The notes beneath the pieces are model-generated. The model was not told where the DNA came from and did no database searches. It saw only the letters and a program-made list of their open reading frames with translations. A stretch of 64,000 nt of DNA from Dichomitus squalens LYAD-421 SS1. Taxonomy: Eukaryota > Basidiomycota > Agaricomycetes > Polyporales > Polyporaceae. The position numbers and the translations under genes are program-made. The stretch covers positions 75,297-139,296 of the forward strand of contig NW_006766892.1 of assembly GCF_000275845.1 (NCBI RefSeq). The letters run 5' to 3'. Shown here piece by piece: positions 11,563 to 21,979 of this stretch (positions within the stretch are counted from its first letter, which is position 1; each line of letters starts with the position of its first letter).

Positions 11563-12720
11563 AGCTGTGATTTGCATACGCTGTGTTGGTGAGCTACGCT
11601 TTCTCTTATCTTCCCGTGTACCTGGCTGACGTGCTATGCTCTGCTGTCGTCATAAATCCTTCGCTGAGGGTATCAAGTGTACTGTACAATTGACCACATC
11701 CAAAATCGCATCGACGTCCCTCCTTACAATGTACATTATTTTCTCATCCTCATCCGCCCAGTCCTTGTACAACCCACTCCATCCACAGCTTAGACGCGAT
11801 TGCACGTACGCTCATGGGCCAGCCATCCTCTTAGACCTTACAATCGCTCTTGCAGTAATATTATTGTACGCTCAGAGAACCATTGACTTACACATCTTCC
11901 CAGGAATGTGCCCGCAGGCCGGGCGGCGTGGCGTAGTCGTGTGACCTGTGTCTATAGTACTGTACTCCACCACAATTCACGGTCACATCTTGCGGCACCT
12001 TTGCGCACTACGTAATTGCCTAGATGGTGCTTTCGACTCGGATGATGCCCAAGCACGGCAAGGGCGACGGCACAGCTAGTAGCGTGCCTGCCAGGATTGT
12101 CGGGGCCGCAATCGGTGGCGTTTCAGCCTATTGCGTTCGGCCGCCATGGTACCTGGCTGCGGGGGAAAGGGGGTCTAGCTCTTTTCGACTTCGGGCCTCT
12201 GCCGCGGCGTATGTAGCCGTTCTGCGAGTCCGACAGGGACGTCAGCTGGGGAGCGAAGGCTATGCGTCTTGCGACATTTTTCCTGGCACTGAACCGGTCC
12301 GCGTGCGGGTGTGTTCCCCGGTTGTCACTTGTTCGTCTCGTCCCTTCCCACAGCCTGAAAAGACTGCCCGATGGCCCGCCAAAAGCGTTACGTGAAGACC
12401 GACGCGGCCATGATCATCAGTCAATTTACGACGCGTCGAACAGCCGAACACGCCAGGCCTGCTCTGCTATTAGTGAATTATGTATGTGTACAGATGAGAC
12501 TGCAGCGGTACTTACGTACGTGCTGATGCTGATGTCGGCAGGATCGTTGCTCAAACAATCTAATTGACTTGCCAAGAGGCCTTTCGCTTTCTGCGGACGT
12601 CGCCGGAATGCAGCCGCCGCGGACGTCACGTGCTGAGAAGACGGGTGCATTCCGAGTACGCACACCTCCGCGAACGCGTCCGCAACCAAGTACTCCCAGC
12701 CCCGGCACCTTCCAAACCTG
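11563..12720. other. Intergenic stretch
   Basis: No gene is supported. Open frames such as 12024-12395 are low in recognisable content and lack homologous motifs. Confidence 0.4.
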
Positions 12721-12722
12721 CG

Positions 12723-13229
12723 ATGTCATCCTCCGTAGATCTGAGCGTGATCCCCCTCGCTTACCGACTATTCTTCCTGTACATCGAGCCCCTCTCCGCG
12801 ATCGTAGGGGCCATCTATGCTGGCGGGCTCCCCGCGCAGTACCTGGCCTACCTCACGTCCTCTCCCACCGCCGCAGCGCTTACCCGCATAGCGACCCCGC
12901 ACACCGCGACGCTTATCTCGCTCTATCAGCTCTCCAACCTCTACCTGCTCTTCGCACTCAACGAGCACTTCGTCCTGAAGTCGACCTCGTCGGTCCGCAC
13001 ATGGCGGGCACTGCTCTTTGGGCTGCTTACAGCGGACTTTGGGCACCTCGCGACGATGATCCCGTTGGCGCAGGAGAAGGGGTGGGCAGAGGTCTTTCTG
13101 AGATTCTGGGCGTGGAACGCGATGGAATGGGGGAGTGTCGGGTTCGTATATGCGGGCGCGTCGATGAGAACGTCGTTCCTGCTTGGACTTGGATTTGGCA
13201 AGGGCGCCAAGCTCTCCAAGAAGGACTGA
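12723..13229 (+). CDS. DUF7704-type membrane protein
   Basis: Single-exon gene of 168 residues. The ATG before SSSVDLSVIPLAYRLFFLY was chosen because the frame upstream of it is unlike the family, while the N-terminal YRLFFLYIEPLSAIVGA fits a first membrane segment. Further segments are around residues 60-80 (ISLYQLSNLYLLFALNE), 95-115 (ALLFGLLTADFGHLATM) and 140-160 (WGSVGFVYAGASMRTSFLLG). The motifs EPLSA, LYLLFALNE, TADFGHL and WNAMEWG are those I associate with fungal DUF7704 proteins, whose function is unknown. The C-terminus ends in a short lysine-rich tail (KGAKLSKKD). Confidence 0.82.
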   Translation: MSSSVDLSVIPLAYRLFFLYIEPLSAIVGAIYAGGLPAQYLAYLTSSPTAAALTRIATPHTATLISLYQLSNLYLLFALNEHFVLKSTSSVRTWRALLFGLLTADFGHLATMIPLAQEKGWAEVFLRFWAWNAMEWGSVGFVYAGASMRTSFLLGLGFGKGAKLSKKD

Positions 13230-14530
13230 GCGAGTCTGTACTTGGACTTCCGAACCTTGGTGAATGTACTGGTATGTCCTCGTTATCCCTCAACGAGGCA
13301 CCATGATCTTGCTCAACCGTTCATATGTTCCAGCCATGTCTGTACGCTCGCATTTGTACCATAGCTTTCCTATACGACGTTATGCTGCACACTTCCGACG
13401 TCCCTGATTCCCTTGTGCTGGTCTGGCGAGCATTCGACGCCCCCGCGTGACCCAACGCTTATCTGACGCTTCCCCATCTTGCGAGGTCGGTTGCGTTGAA
13501 GTGCGTCCTCGTCATCGTGAGTCACAAGAGACGATGTTGGGGCGCGAAGATTTAAAGAAGCGAGGGTTCGAGTACCAGGACGTCCCTCGGAGATAGCCCG
13601 AGACGGTCGACTGCGATCTATGTTTCGATGCTGTGAAAGTAGGGAGGCGGACCGATTTCGCCTGACTCCCCTTGTATCCATACCAGGAGTGAAGGTGTTC
13701 TAGCTCTTATGGACCCCACTGCGCTTCTTCAACGATCAATAGGGTTTGTTTGGACCGATTTGAACAAAGGAACCTGGGACCGCAGCGACAACGGCTCCTC
13801 ACCGCTCCAGGGGTTCGGAGTCGCCAGTGACGGTGCTTCGAAATTTCGAATCTGGTATCAGTCAATATCGCTCGTTCATGATGTCTTGGCCTCTTCTGGC
13901 CTTGATCGCGGCGACAACCCCGGACACGTTCTCCCTTGGCGGGAATCTCTTCCTCGTCATCAGCTGGTGCCTGCTTGCTATGATGCAGGGAAGTATGCAC
14001 TCACCAACTTCAAGCAAAGTGCGCCAGGACATCCCGCGAGGAAAAAGGGCGCGGCATACCGAGTTGTTCCACGAGTCTGGGGTTTGTGGCACGAGCTCGG
14101 GCGATATGTCCATACTGATATCGTTCGGATGTGTGCGAGTCTCTGCTCGCCCGCGTAGCGAGTCACACCAGTAGACTTTGATTGTCATACGAACATCAGT
14201 TCCTCTGGAAAAGCTTCGAAACGAGGGTGCAAATGCATCAATTGAGATGACTGTGGCCGTAGAGGACAGGTACTTGGTTTGTCCTGTTGGGTGTCTGGGG
14301 ATTATGTCAGCCTTTGGTGACAGAGGAGGATAGGTTTGTTGAGTCGTAATACCTCCCTCGGGCGGGATGCTATGGAATCCTCGGCTAAAGCATAACAATA
14401 AGTTCTCAAGCCGCATTGAAGTTCAGACTCGATGTGGGTGACAGACGCGCTTGTCACGCCTTGCCCACCGACGACGGCCTCACGCTCTTGCAGAGACTAG
14501 TGTCAGCTCTTCACATCGACTAGTTTGCAT
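13230..14530. other. Intergenic stretch
   Basis: Several open frames of 90-180 codons occur on both strands (13370-13681 and 13862-14416 minus, 13709-14158 plus). None carries a known motif and they overlap each other, so I see no supportable gene. Confidence 0.4.
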
Positions 14531-14532
14531 GC

Positions 14533-16511
14533 ATGGCTCTCAGGAGGAGCACGAGGGTCGCCACCTCCACTGTTACTTCTGCGGCAACATCGCAAGTAAC
14601 TCGCGTCATGACCACCGTTGCTAGCTCTCATACTCGCGCTACCTCCTCCTTGAGTTCTCTATCTTCCGACTCCGATGAAAATACCCGACCTGCGAAACGC
14701 GCTAAGCTTGGAGCACGACAAGAATTGGAACCCGAACAAAATGACGAAGTTGAACCAAAGACGAAGAAGCGTGCAGGGAGAAAGAAGGGCCCGCCGTCAG
14801 AACTCAAGCCCGAAGACTTCATGCCAAGGGCAGTGAATCCCTGGAAGATAGGCCCGCATGTCTCTTCGGCAGGTGGAATAGAGAATAGCATCATTAACGC
14901 TGCCGCGGTTGGGTACGTTCGGCTGATTCATCCCAAACACCACGCACATGTATCTCATACATACGCAGTGCGAACGCGTTCGCGATCTTTCTCAAGTCCC
15001 AGAGGAAATGGCAGTCAAACCCCCTCAAGGAGGAATCTATTGCGAAGTTCAAGACGCGCATGAAGGCATTCGGATACTCTCCGTCCCATATCCTGCCTCA
15101 CGGGAGCTACCTCGTGAACCTTGGCAACCCAGACAAGTGAGTCTGTTGAGGTGTCAGTCGTGCCCGCCTTCTGCGCCGCGGAATACATCCCTAATGGGAA
15201 TGTCTACAGAGAAAAGAGGGACAAGTCTTACGAGTGTTTTCTGGACGACCTCAAACGGTGCGAAGAGTTGGGGTTGCTGTTGTATAACTTCCAGTGAGTT
15301 CGTGCCTGCTCCATTCGCTGGCCTGCCTGGGTCCTGATGGTTTCTAGCCCGGGCTCAACGGTCGGCGTCGCTACACTAGAGGAATCTCAAGCCCTCATCG
15401 CCGAGTGCATCAATCGCGCTCATAAGGAAACAGAGCGCGTTGTTGTCGTACTAGAGAACATGGTACGCCATTGTGTGAATGTAGCTTGATTCACTCACCT
15501 ACTTCACTGTCAATTACTTAGGCTGGTGCAGGCAACGTGATAGGAGGCCAATTCTCAGACTTAGGTGGTATTATCAAACACGTTGAAGAAAGGACTCGAG
15601 TCGGCGTCTGTCTGGATACTTGTATGCGTACTTGTCGTCGAAGTCTTATACTTACTCAACCCCTTCTGCAGGCCACATGTATGCGGCAGTATGTATATCC
15701 CATCCATCATGGAAACTCCATAGACTAATGCGGCGCAGGGATATGATATGACGACGAAAGAGGGATGGGAGTAAGTCTCCTAGTATATTCCTCTATGATA
15801 CTACGACTGACCATCTACCGAAGCGCGACTAGTACGTGCCTATTACGATGCCTTTGCTTTTACACTCGTCTCAGTCGCGCATACACCCATCCCAGTGGAC
15901 GACTTCGACAGCGAAGTCGGCCTGTCCTTCCTCCGCGGCATGCACATCAACGACTCCAAAGGCGCGCTAGGGAGCAAGAGAGACCGGCACGAGAACATCG
16001 GCCTGTATGCGCATCTTCATTTTCCGCCTCGTCCCGACATGGATGCTGACTTCAATCGATCGGCTACAGGGGACATCTTGGCCTGCAGACATTCGCGCAC
16101 GTCCTCTCGGACCCGCGCACGCGCGACATCCCGCTCATCCTGGAGACGCCTGCATACGACGTCCCTGCGTCCTCTGGGGCGGCGAGGGATAGGCTTGCGA
16201 AGGAGGGAATGGGAGTATGGCGCACGGAGGTGTCAGTGCTAAACCGCCTCTCGGGGCGCCTCGGACATGTTGATGGTGCGGATACGGCGGCAGGTGAGGG
16301 GGAGATCAAAGATAGCGAGTTCGACGCTTGGAGGGAGGAGATCCGGGATGCTGTAAGGGTAGCGAGTGCGTTGAAGGATGCCAAGGGGAAGAAAGAGAAA
16401 GGGAAGGATGAGAAGGGTAAGCAGAAAGGAAAGCGGAATAGGGGCGAAGAGGATCAGGAGGATGAAGATGATGGCGTTGATTGTGAGGATCACTGGGTAT
16501 CGGGCCCATGA
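14533..16511 (+). CDS. APN1: AP endonuclease Apn1 (endonuclease IV family)
   Basis: Base-excision repair enzyme that cuts 5' of abasic sites and trims blocked 3' ends; a TIM barrel with three zinc ions. The metal-site landmarks of endonuclease IV are all readable in spliced frame: PHVSSAGG, LPHGSYLVNLGNP, VVVVLENMAGAGN, VGVCLDTCHMYAAGYD, the signature GMHINDSKGALGSKRDRHEN followed by IGLGHLG, and IPLILETP. At least nine short exons are needed; the HMYAA exon is only about 18 nt. The N-terminal 90 residues are Ser/Thr-rich, then basic (PAKRAKLG, KKRAGRKKGP), which could target nucleus or mitochondrion. The C-terminal tail is Lys-rich then acidic. The start is the first ATG of the open frame. 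Confident family call. Confidence 0.92.
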
Positions 16512-17461
16512 TGTGAGTTCATTCAAGTACCCGAACATATTATGGCTGACTTTCCCGTCTTCTGCCCTGCAGACTTTCACTAGCATATCGATATCCTGAT
16601 CACGCTCTATCCCTGCGCAGGTGGAGGGAGCACGGGTGTATATATATTTGACCGAAGATCCGTACATCCAGAGACCTTGGTGTGCTTGCCTTGGGGCATA
16701 TAGTCTGCTAATCGCGCATCTTCCCCCTCATTGACAGAAGAGCTCTAGAATACGTCCATCCGATCGCCGTGCATTAAGGGCACGGGCACTGGAAGCACGG
16801 ACTATTCGACAAATTGGATCACAGTCTCCTTGGAATTCAGTAACAACTCAAGTGCATGGCTTTGATTTGTGGCCCGTGCTCGCCCTTCGTGAGTGCATGT
16901 AGGGAACTCTGTGGTGAACTCCGAACTAGAAGAGCATGCGACATTGCAGCGTCATCACTTCTCTGATTCATGCGCTATGGCCCTCTCTATGACCGCAATG
17001 ACAGATCTTTGCTCAGCGAGGGCGGACTGCCTCCGGCAACACTGACATCGGATCTACTTGCCCATATAGATGCATTGAGATACCTTCCACGACAATCACG
17101 GACGTGGGTGTCATCGCTTTTTCTCTATAGCCATGCACGTTCGAGTGCTGACTAGAGTGTTGATTTCAGGCTTTCAGACTGTCCCTGTCTAGCGTTTTAG
17201 CGGATAGTGCATCTGCCACCTGAGGCATGCATCTTACGCCCTTGACCACAACTCTGCCCGCTATTCAAGGCACTCTAAGAGACGGCGGGTCGTACCTTGC
17301 CTTGGTGCCTTGGTCTATTATCCTCTCTCTGTCTGTTCCTGGTTCACTAGCGCGCAGAAGCCATGCACATTGCTTCCCCACCTGCATAAAAGCTCGTCAA
17401 CCGGCGGAACGACGAGACGACTAAAGCCCTACCCTTGATCTTCCTAGAGCCCGATTTCAAC
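16512..17461. other. Intergenic stretch
   Basis: No gene is supported between APN1 and the WSC gene. A missing first exon of the WSC gene, which would carry a signal peptide, could lie in the last few hundred bases. Confidence 0.4.
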
Positions 17462-18212
17462 ATGGTACTCCCTCTCGCTACCCGCGCATCTACGTTCAAC
17501 CCTCCCACAATCCCTCTCAATTGGTCTACCGTATATGCATGCGCAGTCGACGTCCCATCCCGAGTAATCGCGGACGATGTCACTACCCAATACACCGACA
17601 ACACACCTGCGTCGTGCATCGAGCGCTGCGATGCTGACAACTCCGTATACGCCGGCGTCGAGTTCAGCAACGAATGCCATTGCGGCACGGGCCTAGTCGG
17701 CACGCCGACTGCTGCCCCAACCACCGACTGCAATATGGCCTGCACAGGAGACGAGACTCTATCCTGCGGGGGATCTTTCCGCATCCAGGTACACACCATG
17801 TCATCCTCGCATCGTGATGAGCGGCGTTCACTGATATCGCCCGCCACGCGTCATGGCTCGACAGATCTACAAGTCACCTGCTCTCGCTCCGGGCTCGTGG
17901 ACGGGGCTAGGGTGCTTCGTAGACACGCCCACTACACCTGCATTTGGTCCGCCTGTCGTGCATACGACGTTTGCATCGAATCTGGACTTCGTTGACCAAT
18001 GTATCGACTACTGTCAGCATGTCGGATACCCGTTCGCAGGCGTTGAAGACGCAAGCGACTGCCAGTGTAGCTTCGGGTTCGCCGGCGGAGTCGTGAGCGC
18101 GCCAATAACCGACTGCAATTCGACCTGTCCACTCCCTCCGGGGGAGGGGAGGGAGTTCTGTGGCGGCGTGCAGAGGCTGGATGTATTCCAATATGACTGG
18201 CCGGGGTTCTGA
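17462..18212 (+). CDS. Protein with two WSC domains
   Basis: Two exons (17462-17788 and 17865-18212) join in frame to 224 residues. Two cysteine-rich WSC repeats follow one another. The first has YACAVDVPSR, SCIERCDADNSVYAGVEFS, NECHCGTGL and DCNMACTGDETLSCGG. The second has GLGCFVDTP, FVDQCIDYCQHVGYPFAGVE, DCQCSFGF and DCNSTCPLPPGEGREFCGG. WSC domains bind glycans and occur in secreted or wall-bound fungal proteins. The N-terminus MVLPLATRASTFNPP resembles only the end of a signal peptide, and no other ATG is in frame before a stop, so an upstream leader exon may have been missed, or the leader is lost. No enzymatic domain is attached. Confidence 0.8.
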
Positions 18213-18299
18213 AGACAGATCGGAGATATATTGTACATTACATCGGGGGACCAAACATACACTGTGTAAAGCTCAGACTACTCGTGTATCACTTCGCAT

Positions 18300-19731
18300 T
18301 CAGTTCTTGCGAGGAGGCTTAATGGCAGCTAAGAGAGGCTGTGTGTCGACCTTTGCAAACATGAAATGGCGCCGCGGCACTTGGCCATATTCGCCCTGTC
18401 GTCAGAGTGAAAAGTCAGTTATCGATCCTTGCTGGACGTCATAGAGAGTATACTGACGATCACGTTCACGGGATAGCCCTGTTGGAACGGAGAAGCATCG
18501 TCGATCAACTTGAAATGCTCCTCCGTCAAGTGAATGTTGAGCGCCTCTACGTTCGCCTCCAGCTGCTCGACCTTGCGTCCGCCAATAATCGGGAAGATGA
18601 AGGGAGCCTTCTGCATCACATACGCGATTGCGACAGCTGTAATACTCTTCGCACCCACTTCCTTCGCGATGCGCTCTAGGACCTGGCACACAGCGCGCTC
18701 CTCGTGTGTGCGCTTCCACTTCTGGCCCGGGAGGATTTGACGACCTAGCTCGCCGGAGTGGAGACGGCGCTCCTCCTCCTCGTCGGTGCGGATGTGTCCC
18801 GCGGCGAGTACGCCGTAGGGCGCCAGCGCGATACCTTCGTGGCGGCACATGGGCAGAATGTCGCGCTCGGTGTCGCGCTCGAGGACGGACCATTTGACTT
18901 GGTAGATGACGAAGGGCGTCTTGCCATTGTAGCGGGCGTACTCGTTGGCCTTCAAGACCAGCCAAGCGGGCATGTTCGAGACACCCTATGAAAAACGTGC
19001 AAGGCGGCGGTCAGTTGTTGCGTCCATCACGTAGGCGGATAAATTAGACATACAAGATAGAGAACCTTGCCGGAAACAACGAGGTTGTGAAGGGCGTCCA
19101 TTATTTCTTCGACGCTAGTGTGATTATCCCAATTGTGACAATAGAAGATATCGATATACGTCGTGCGAAGCTTTTTCAAGCTAGCCTCGACCGAGAGTGC
19201 GAGAGACTTGACGCTATTGCCCATATAGTTGGCTCGGACCTTCCTCTCAACAGAGCCGTCGTCCCAGTGTTGGGAATACTATGGTTGAGTGAGGTAGAGG
19301 CGAGTGATAGGTGTTAGCGAGGAAATTCGCCTCTTATGACGATAGGGGAGAATTTCGAACCTTCGTAGCGATCACCAGTTGGTCGCGGATGCCGCGCGAC
19401 TCGGCCCACTCTCCGATGAACTCCTCGGAGCTGCCATCTTGGCTGTACACAGAAGTATATGATGAGTATCAGTATATTCTCAATATACCCATCGTGCTTA
19501 CTAGTAATTGGCAGTGTCGATGAAGTTACCACCAGCGGCGAAGTATGCATCGAGGAGACGGAAGGAGGATTCCTTATCCATCGCGCCCATACCGTGGGCA
19601 GCCCATTTGTCTCCGATGCTCAAGCCACCAAGGCAAAGGGGGGAGACGAGGATCGATGCACGCGGAGCAAGGTAGCGGTAGTAGCCCAAGCGAGTGAGAG
19701 GTTCTGGGTTGACAGGAGCGAAAAGAGACAT
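18300..19731 (-). CDS. Aldo-keto reductase, aryl-alcohol dehydrogenase type (copy A)
   Basis: NADPH-dependent reductase of aromatic aldehydes in the AAD/norsolorinic-acid-reductase group. Spliced frame: [18 protein letters not shown], then [24 protein letters not shown] (catalytic Asp and Tyr), [23 protein letters not shown] (catalytic Lys), [11 protein letters not shown] (catalytic His), [28 protein letters not shown] and FPIIGGRK (cofactor loop). Junctions are TA|GTAAGC, AAG|GTTCGA, CTT|GTATGT and ATC|GTCAGT. The last exon is easily missed: the frame continues [20 protein letters not shown] and ends IKPPRKN at 18300, which matches the family's C-terminal length. All tetrad residues are present, so it looks functional. 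A TATA-like GATATAAG lies about 90 bp upstream. Confidence 0.88.
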
Positions 19732-20568
19732 TGTCGGTTGTTTGAATTAACGATGAGTTCAGTTGAGAAGGCTGAGTCGCAGAGGTAATGTTATGCCGAC
19801 TGGTGCTTCAGACACCCCCCTCTTATATCAATCGCAGACCCAGGTCCGAGCACTTGAAGAGCTGTCGATGTAATCTTGGCATTCGGAGGACCTGTGGTGC
19901 TGCCGACTATTCTTAGCTTTCATACCTACGAGTGTTGGCTAGCTGCGTACCTTGGCATTGCGATATGCTGTTATGATATCGCTACTTGGGTAGCGGTCTG
20001 CAGCAGTGTTGGGCGCTTTGCACTCGGAGGAGAAGGAGGCGCACAGTATTAGTCTGGCAATCCTTGCTTGGCGGGCGCTCCGGAGGTCCTCGTGGCGCTG
20101 CCATCTATTCTTGGGGACTCACGACTCCGAGTACGCGTTTGCCACCGGCGCAAGGGCCTATGACTATATTCTCTCAGCTCATCTTGAGCTGCAATGTCAT
20201 ATATGTATGTCATATTTGACAGTAGCGTCAAAGCTTGTGCACGTCGAACGGACAACTTGACAGGCTAGAATGCATGCGACCACAGGCTTCTTTGCTGCAA
20301 CTAGTACTACAAGCATCGAGTGTGCTATAGTGCTATGGTAAGAGACGACACCAGTCGGCGCGCGGATGAGTAACGACCTCGTGTTTTCAACTGGTAAGTT
20401 CCACAACCTGAAGGGAAGCTTGATAACTAAGAATAGCCACTGCGTAACGGGCAGCATCAGGAGAACTCAATCAATATGGCAGATTTTCAGGAGCGAAATC
20501 TCGGACAAAGCTAATGTATTTGAGGATCTTATGGGTGTGCATTCGACGTCCATCAGATTGCCTTTGGT
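19732..20568. other. Spacer between the two reductase genes
   Basis: This holds the copy A promoter and no recognisable gene. Two segments, near 19880-19940 and 20075-20140, share an order of short words (CGGAGG, GTGG.GCTGCC, CTATTCTT, CGAGT) with a third near 22390-22460 upstream of copy B. This suggests duplicated promoter DNA. Confidence 0.4.
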
Positions 20569-21979
20569 TCAGTTGTTACGAGTAGGCTTCAGCGGTGCCA
20601 GAATAGGCTGGTGTTCCACTTTCGCAAGTGAAGAGTAGAACCATGGCAGGGTGCCGTACGCACCCTATCACCGGCAGCAACGTCAGCGACAACCTCGACA
20701 CTCTGTCTGGACACCGTATGAGTCTCACCGTAACAGTCCAGGGGTAGCCCAGCGGGAGTGGCGCAGCGGCCTCGATGGCCTTAATATGCTTGTCGGTCAA
20801 GTGAATACTCAGCGCCTCCAAGTTCGCATGAAGCTGTTCGATCTTCCTCCCGCCGATGATAGGAAAAACGTATGGCGCCTTCTGCATCACGTAGGCGATC
20901 GCGACCGCGGTGATGTGCTGTGCCCCGACCTCCTTCGCGACTTTCTCCAGAGCCTGGCACACAGCACGCTCCGTTGGGGTACGCTCCCACTTCTGGCCAA
21001 GTAACGTACGACCGCCCTCGCCAGACTCACGGCGGCGTTCCTCCTCCTCATCGGTGCGGATGTGGCCGCCGGCGAGGACAGCAAAGGGCGCGATGGCAAG
21101 ACCTTCATGACGGCACATGGAGAGGATCTCGCGCTCGATATCACGATCGAGCACAGACCAACGCGCCTGGTAGACGACGAACGGTGTCTTGCCGTTGTGA
21201 CGGGCGTATTCGTTGGCTTTGACGACCATCCATGCAGGCATGTTCGAGACACCCTGAAGAGAAAAGCGCAAGATGCCAGTGAGCTCCTGCATGTTAGGGC
21301 AGAAAGGTGTCGAGAGTGGACGTACGAGGTAAAGCACTTTCCCGGACACAACGAGGTTATGAAGACCATCCATGATCTCCTCGACATCTGCCTCGTTATC
21401 CCACAGGTGGACGTATAGGATGTCGATGTAGGTCGTGCGGAGCTTTTTGAGACTAGCTTCCACCGAGAGCGTAAGAGACTTGATGTTGTTGCCCATGAAG
21501 TTGACTTTTTGTACAATTGAGTCATCCCCGCGGTGCCAGTTATGGGTGAACTAGACATGTGGGCATTAGCAAGGTAGCACAAACGGAGCAGCGGTAGGCC
21601 ACACACCTTAGTAGCGATGACAAGCTGATCACGAACACCGCGCCTTTCAGCCCATTCACCGATGAACTCCTCAGAACTGCCGTCTTGGCTACACGAGCAC
21701 ATCAGTAACGAGACTTCCAATCAGTGCGATCGGAACGAGTTGTACTTACTAGTTATTCGCAGTATCAATGAAGTTTCCGCCGGCATCGAAGAAGGCGTCT
21801 AGAAGGCGGAAAGAGGACTCTTTGTCCATGGAGCCCATCCCGAACGCAGCCCACTTGTCACCAATGCTCATGCCACCAAGACAGAGAGGGGAAACGTGAA
21901 CGGCAGCGCGGGGCGCCAGCTTGCGATAGTAGCCAAGACGAGTGGCAGGCTCGGGTGCGGGTGCGAAGAAGAAGGACAT
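20569..21979 (-). CDS. Aldo-keto reductase, aryl-alcohol dehydrogenase type (copy B)
   Basis: Tandem relative of copy A, same strand, 590 bp upstream of it. It starts [18 protein letters not shown] and keeps [67 protein letters not shown] and FPIIGGRK. Catalytic Asp, Tyr, Lys and His are all present. The final exon after GYPWTVT continues [20 protein letters not shown] and ends PLKPTRNN at 20569, where the unspliced frame would read into another sequence. Copies A and B share the exon layout but differ around the catalytic His (CHN versus VHL) and in the block before MGN, so substrate preference may differ. Likely role: aromatic aldehyde reduction during lignin breakdown; inferred. Confidence 0.88.

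Noticed and set aside
12564..12722. 53-codon N-terminal extension of the DUF7704 protein
   Set aside because: The extension is Arg-rich and unlike the family; the later ATG gives a normal membrane-protein start.
16239..16667. Hydrophobic minus-strand frame opposite the APN1 tail
   Set aside because: It is antisense to the Lys/Glu-rich C-terminus of APN1, which automatically gives Leu/Phe/Ser-rich frames.
20887..21720. 277-codon minus-strand frame within reductase copy B
   Set aside because: Same strand but wrong frame of the reductase exons; its product is Ser/Arg-rich noise.
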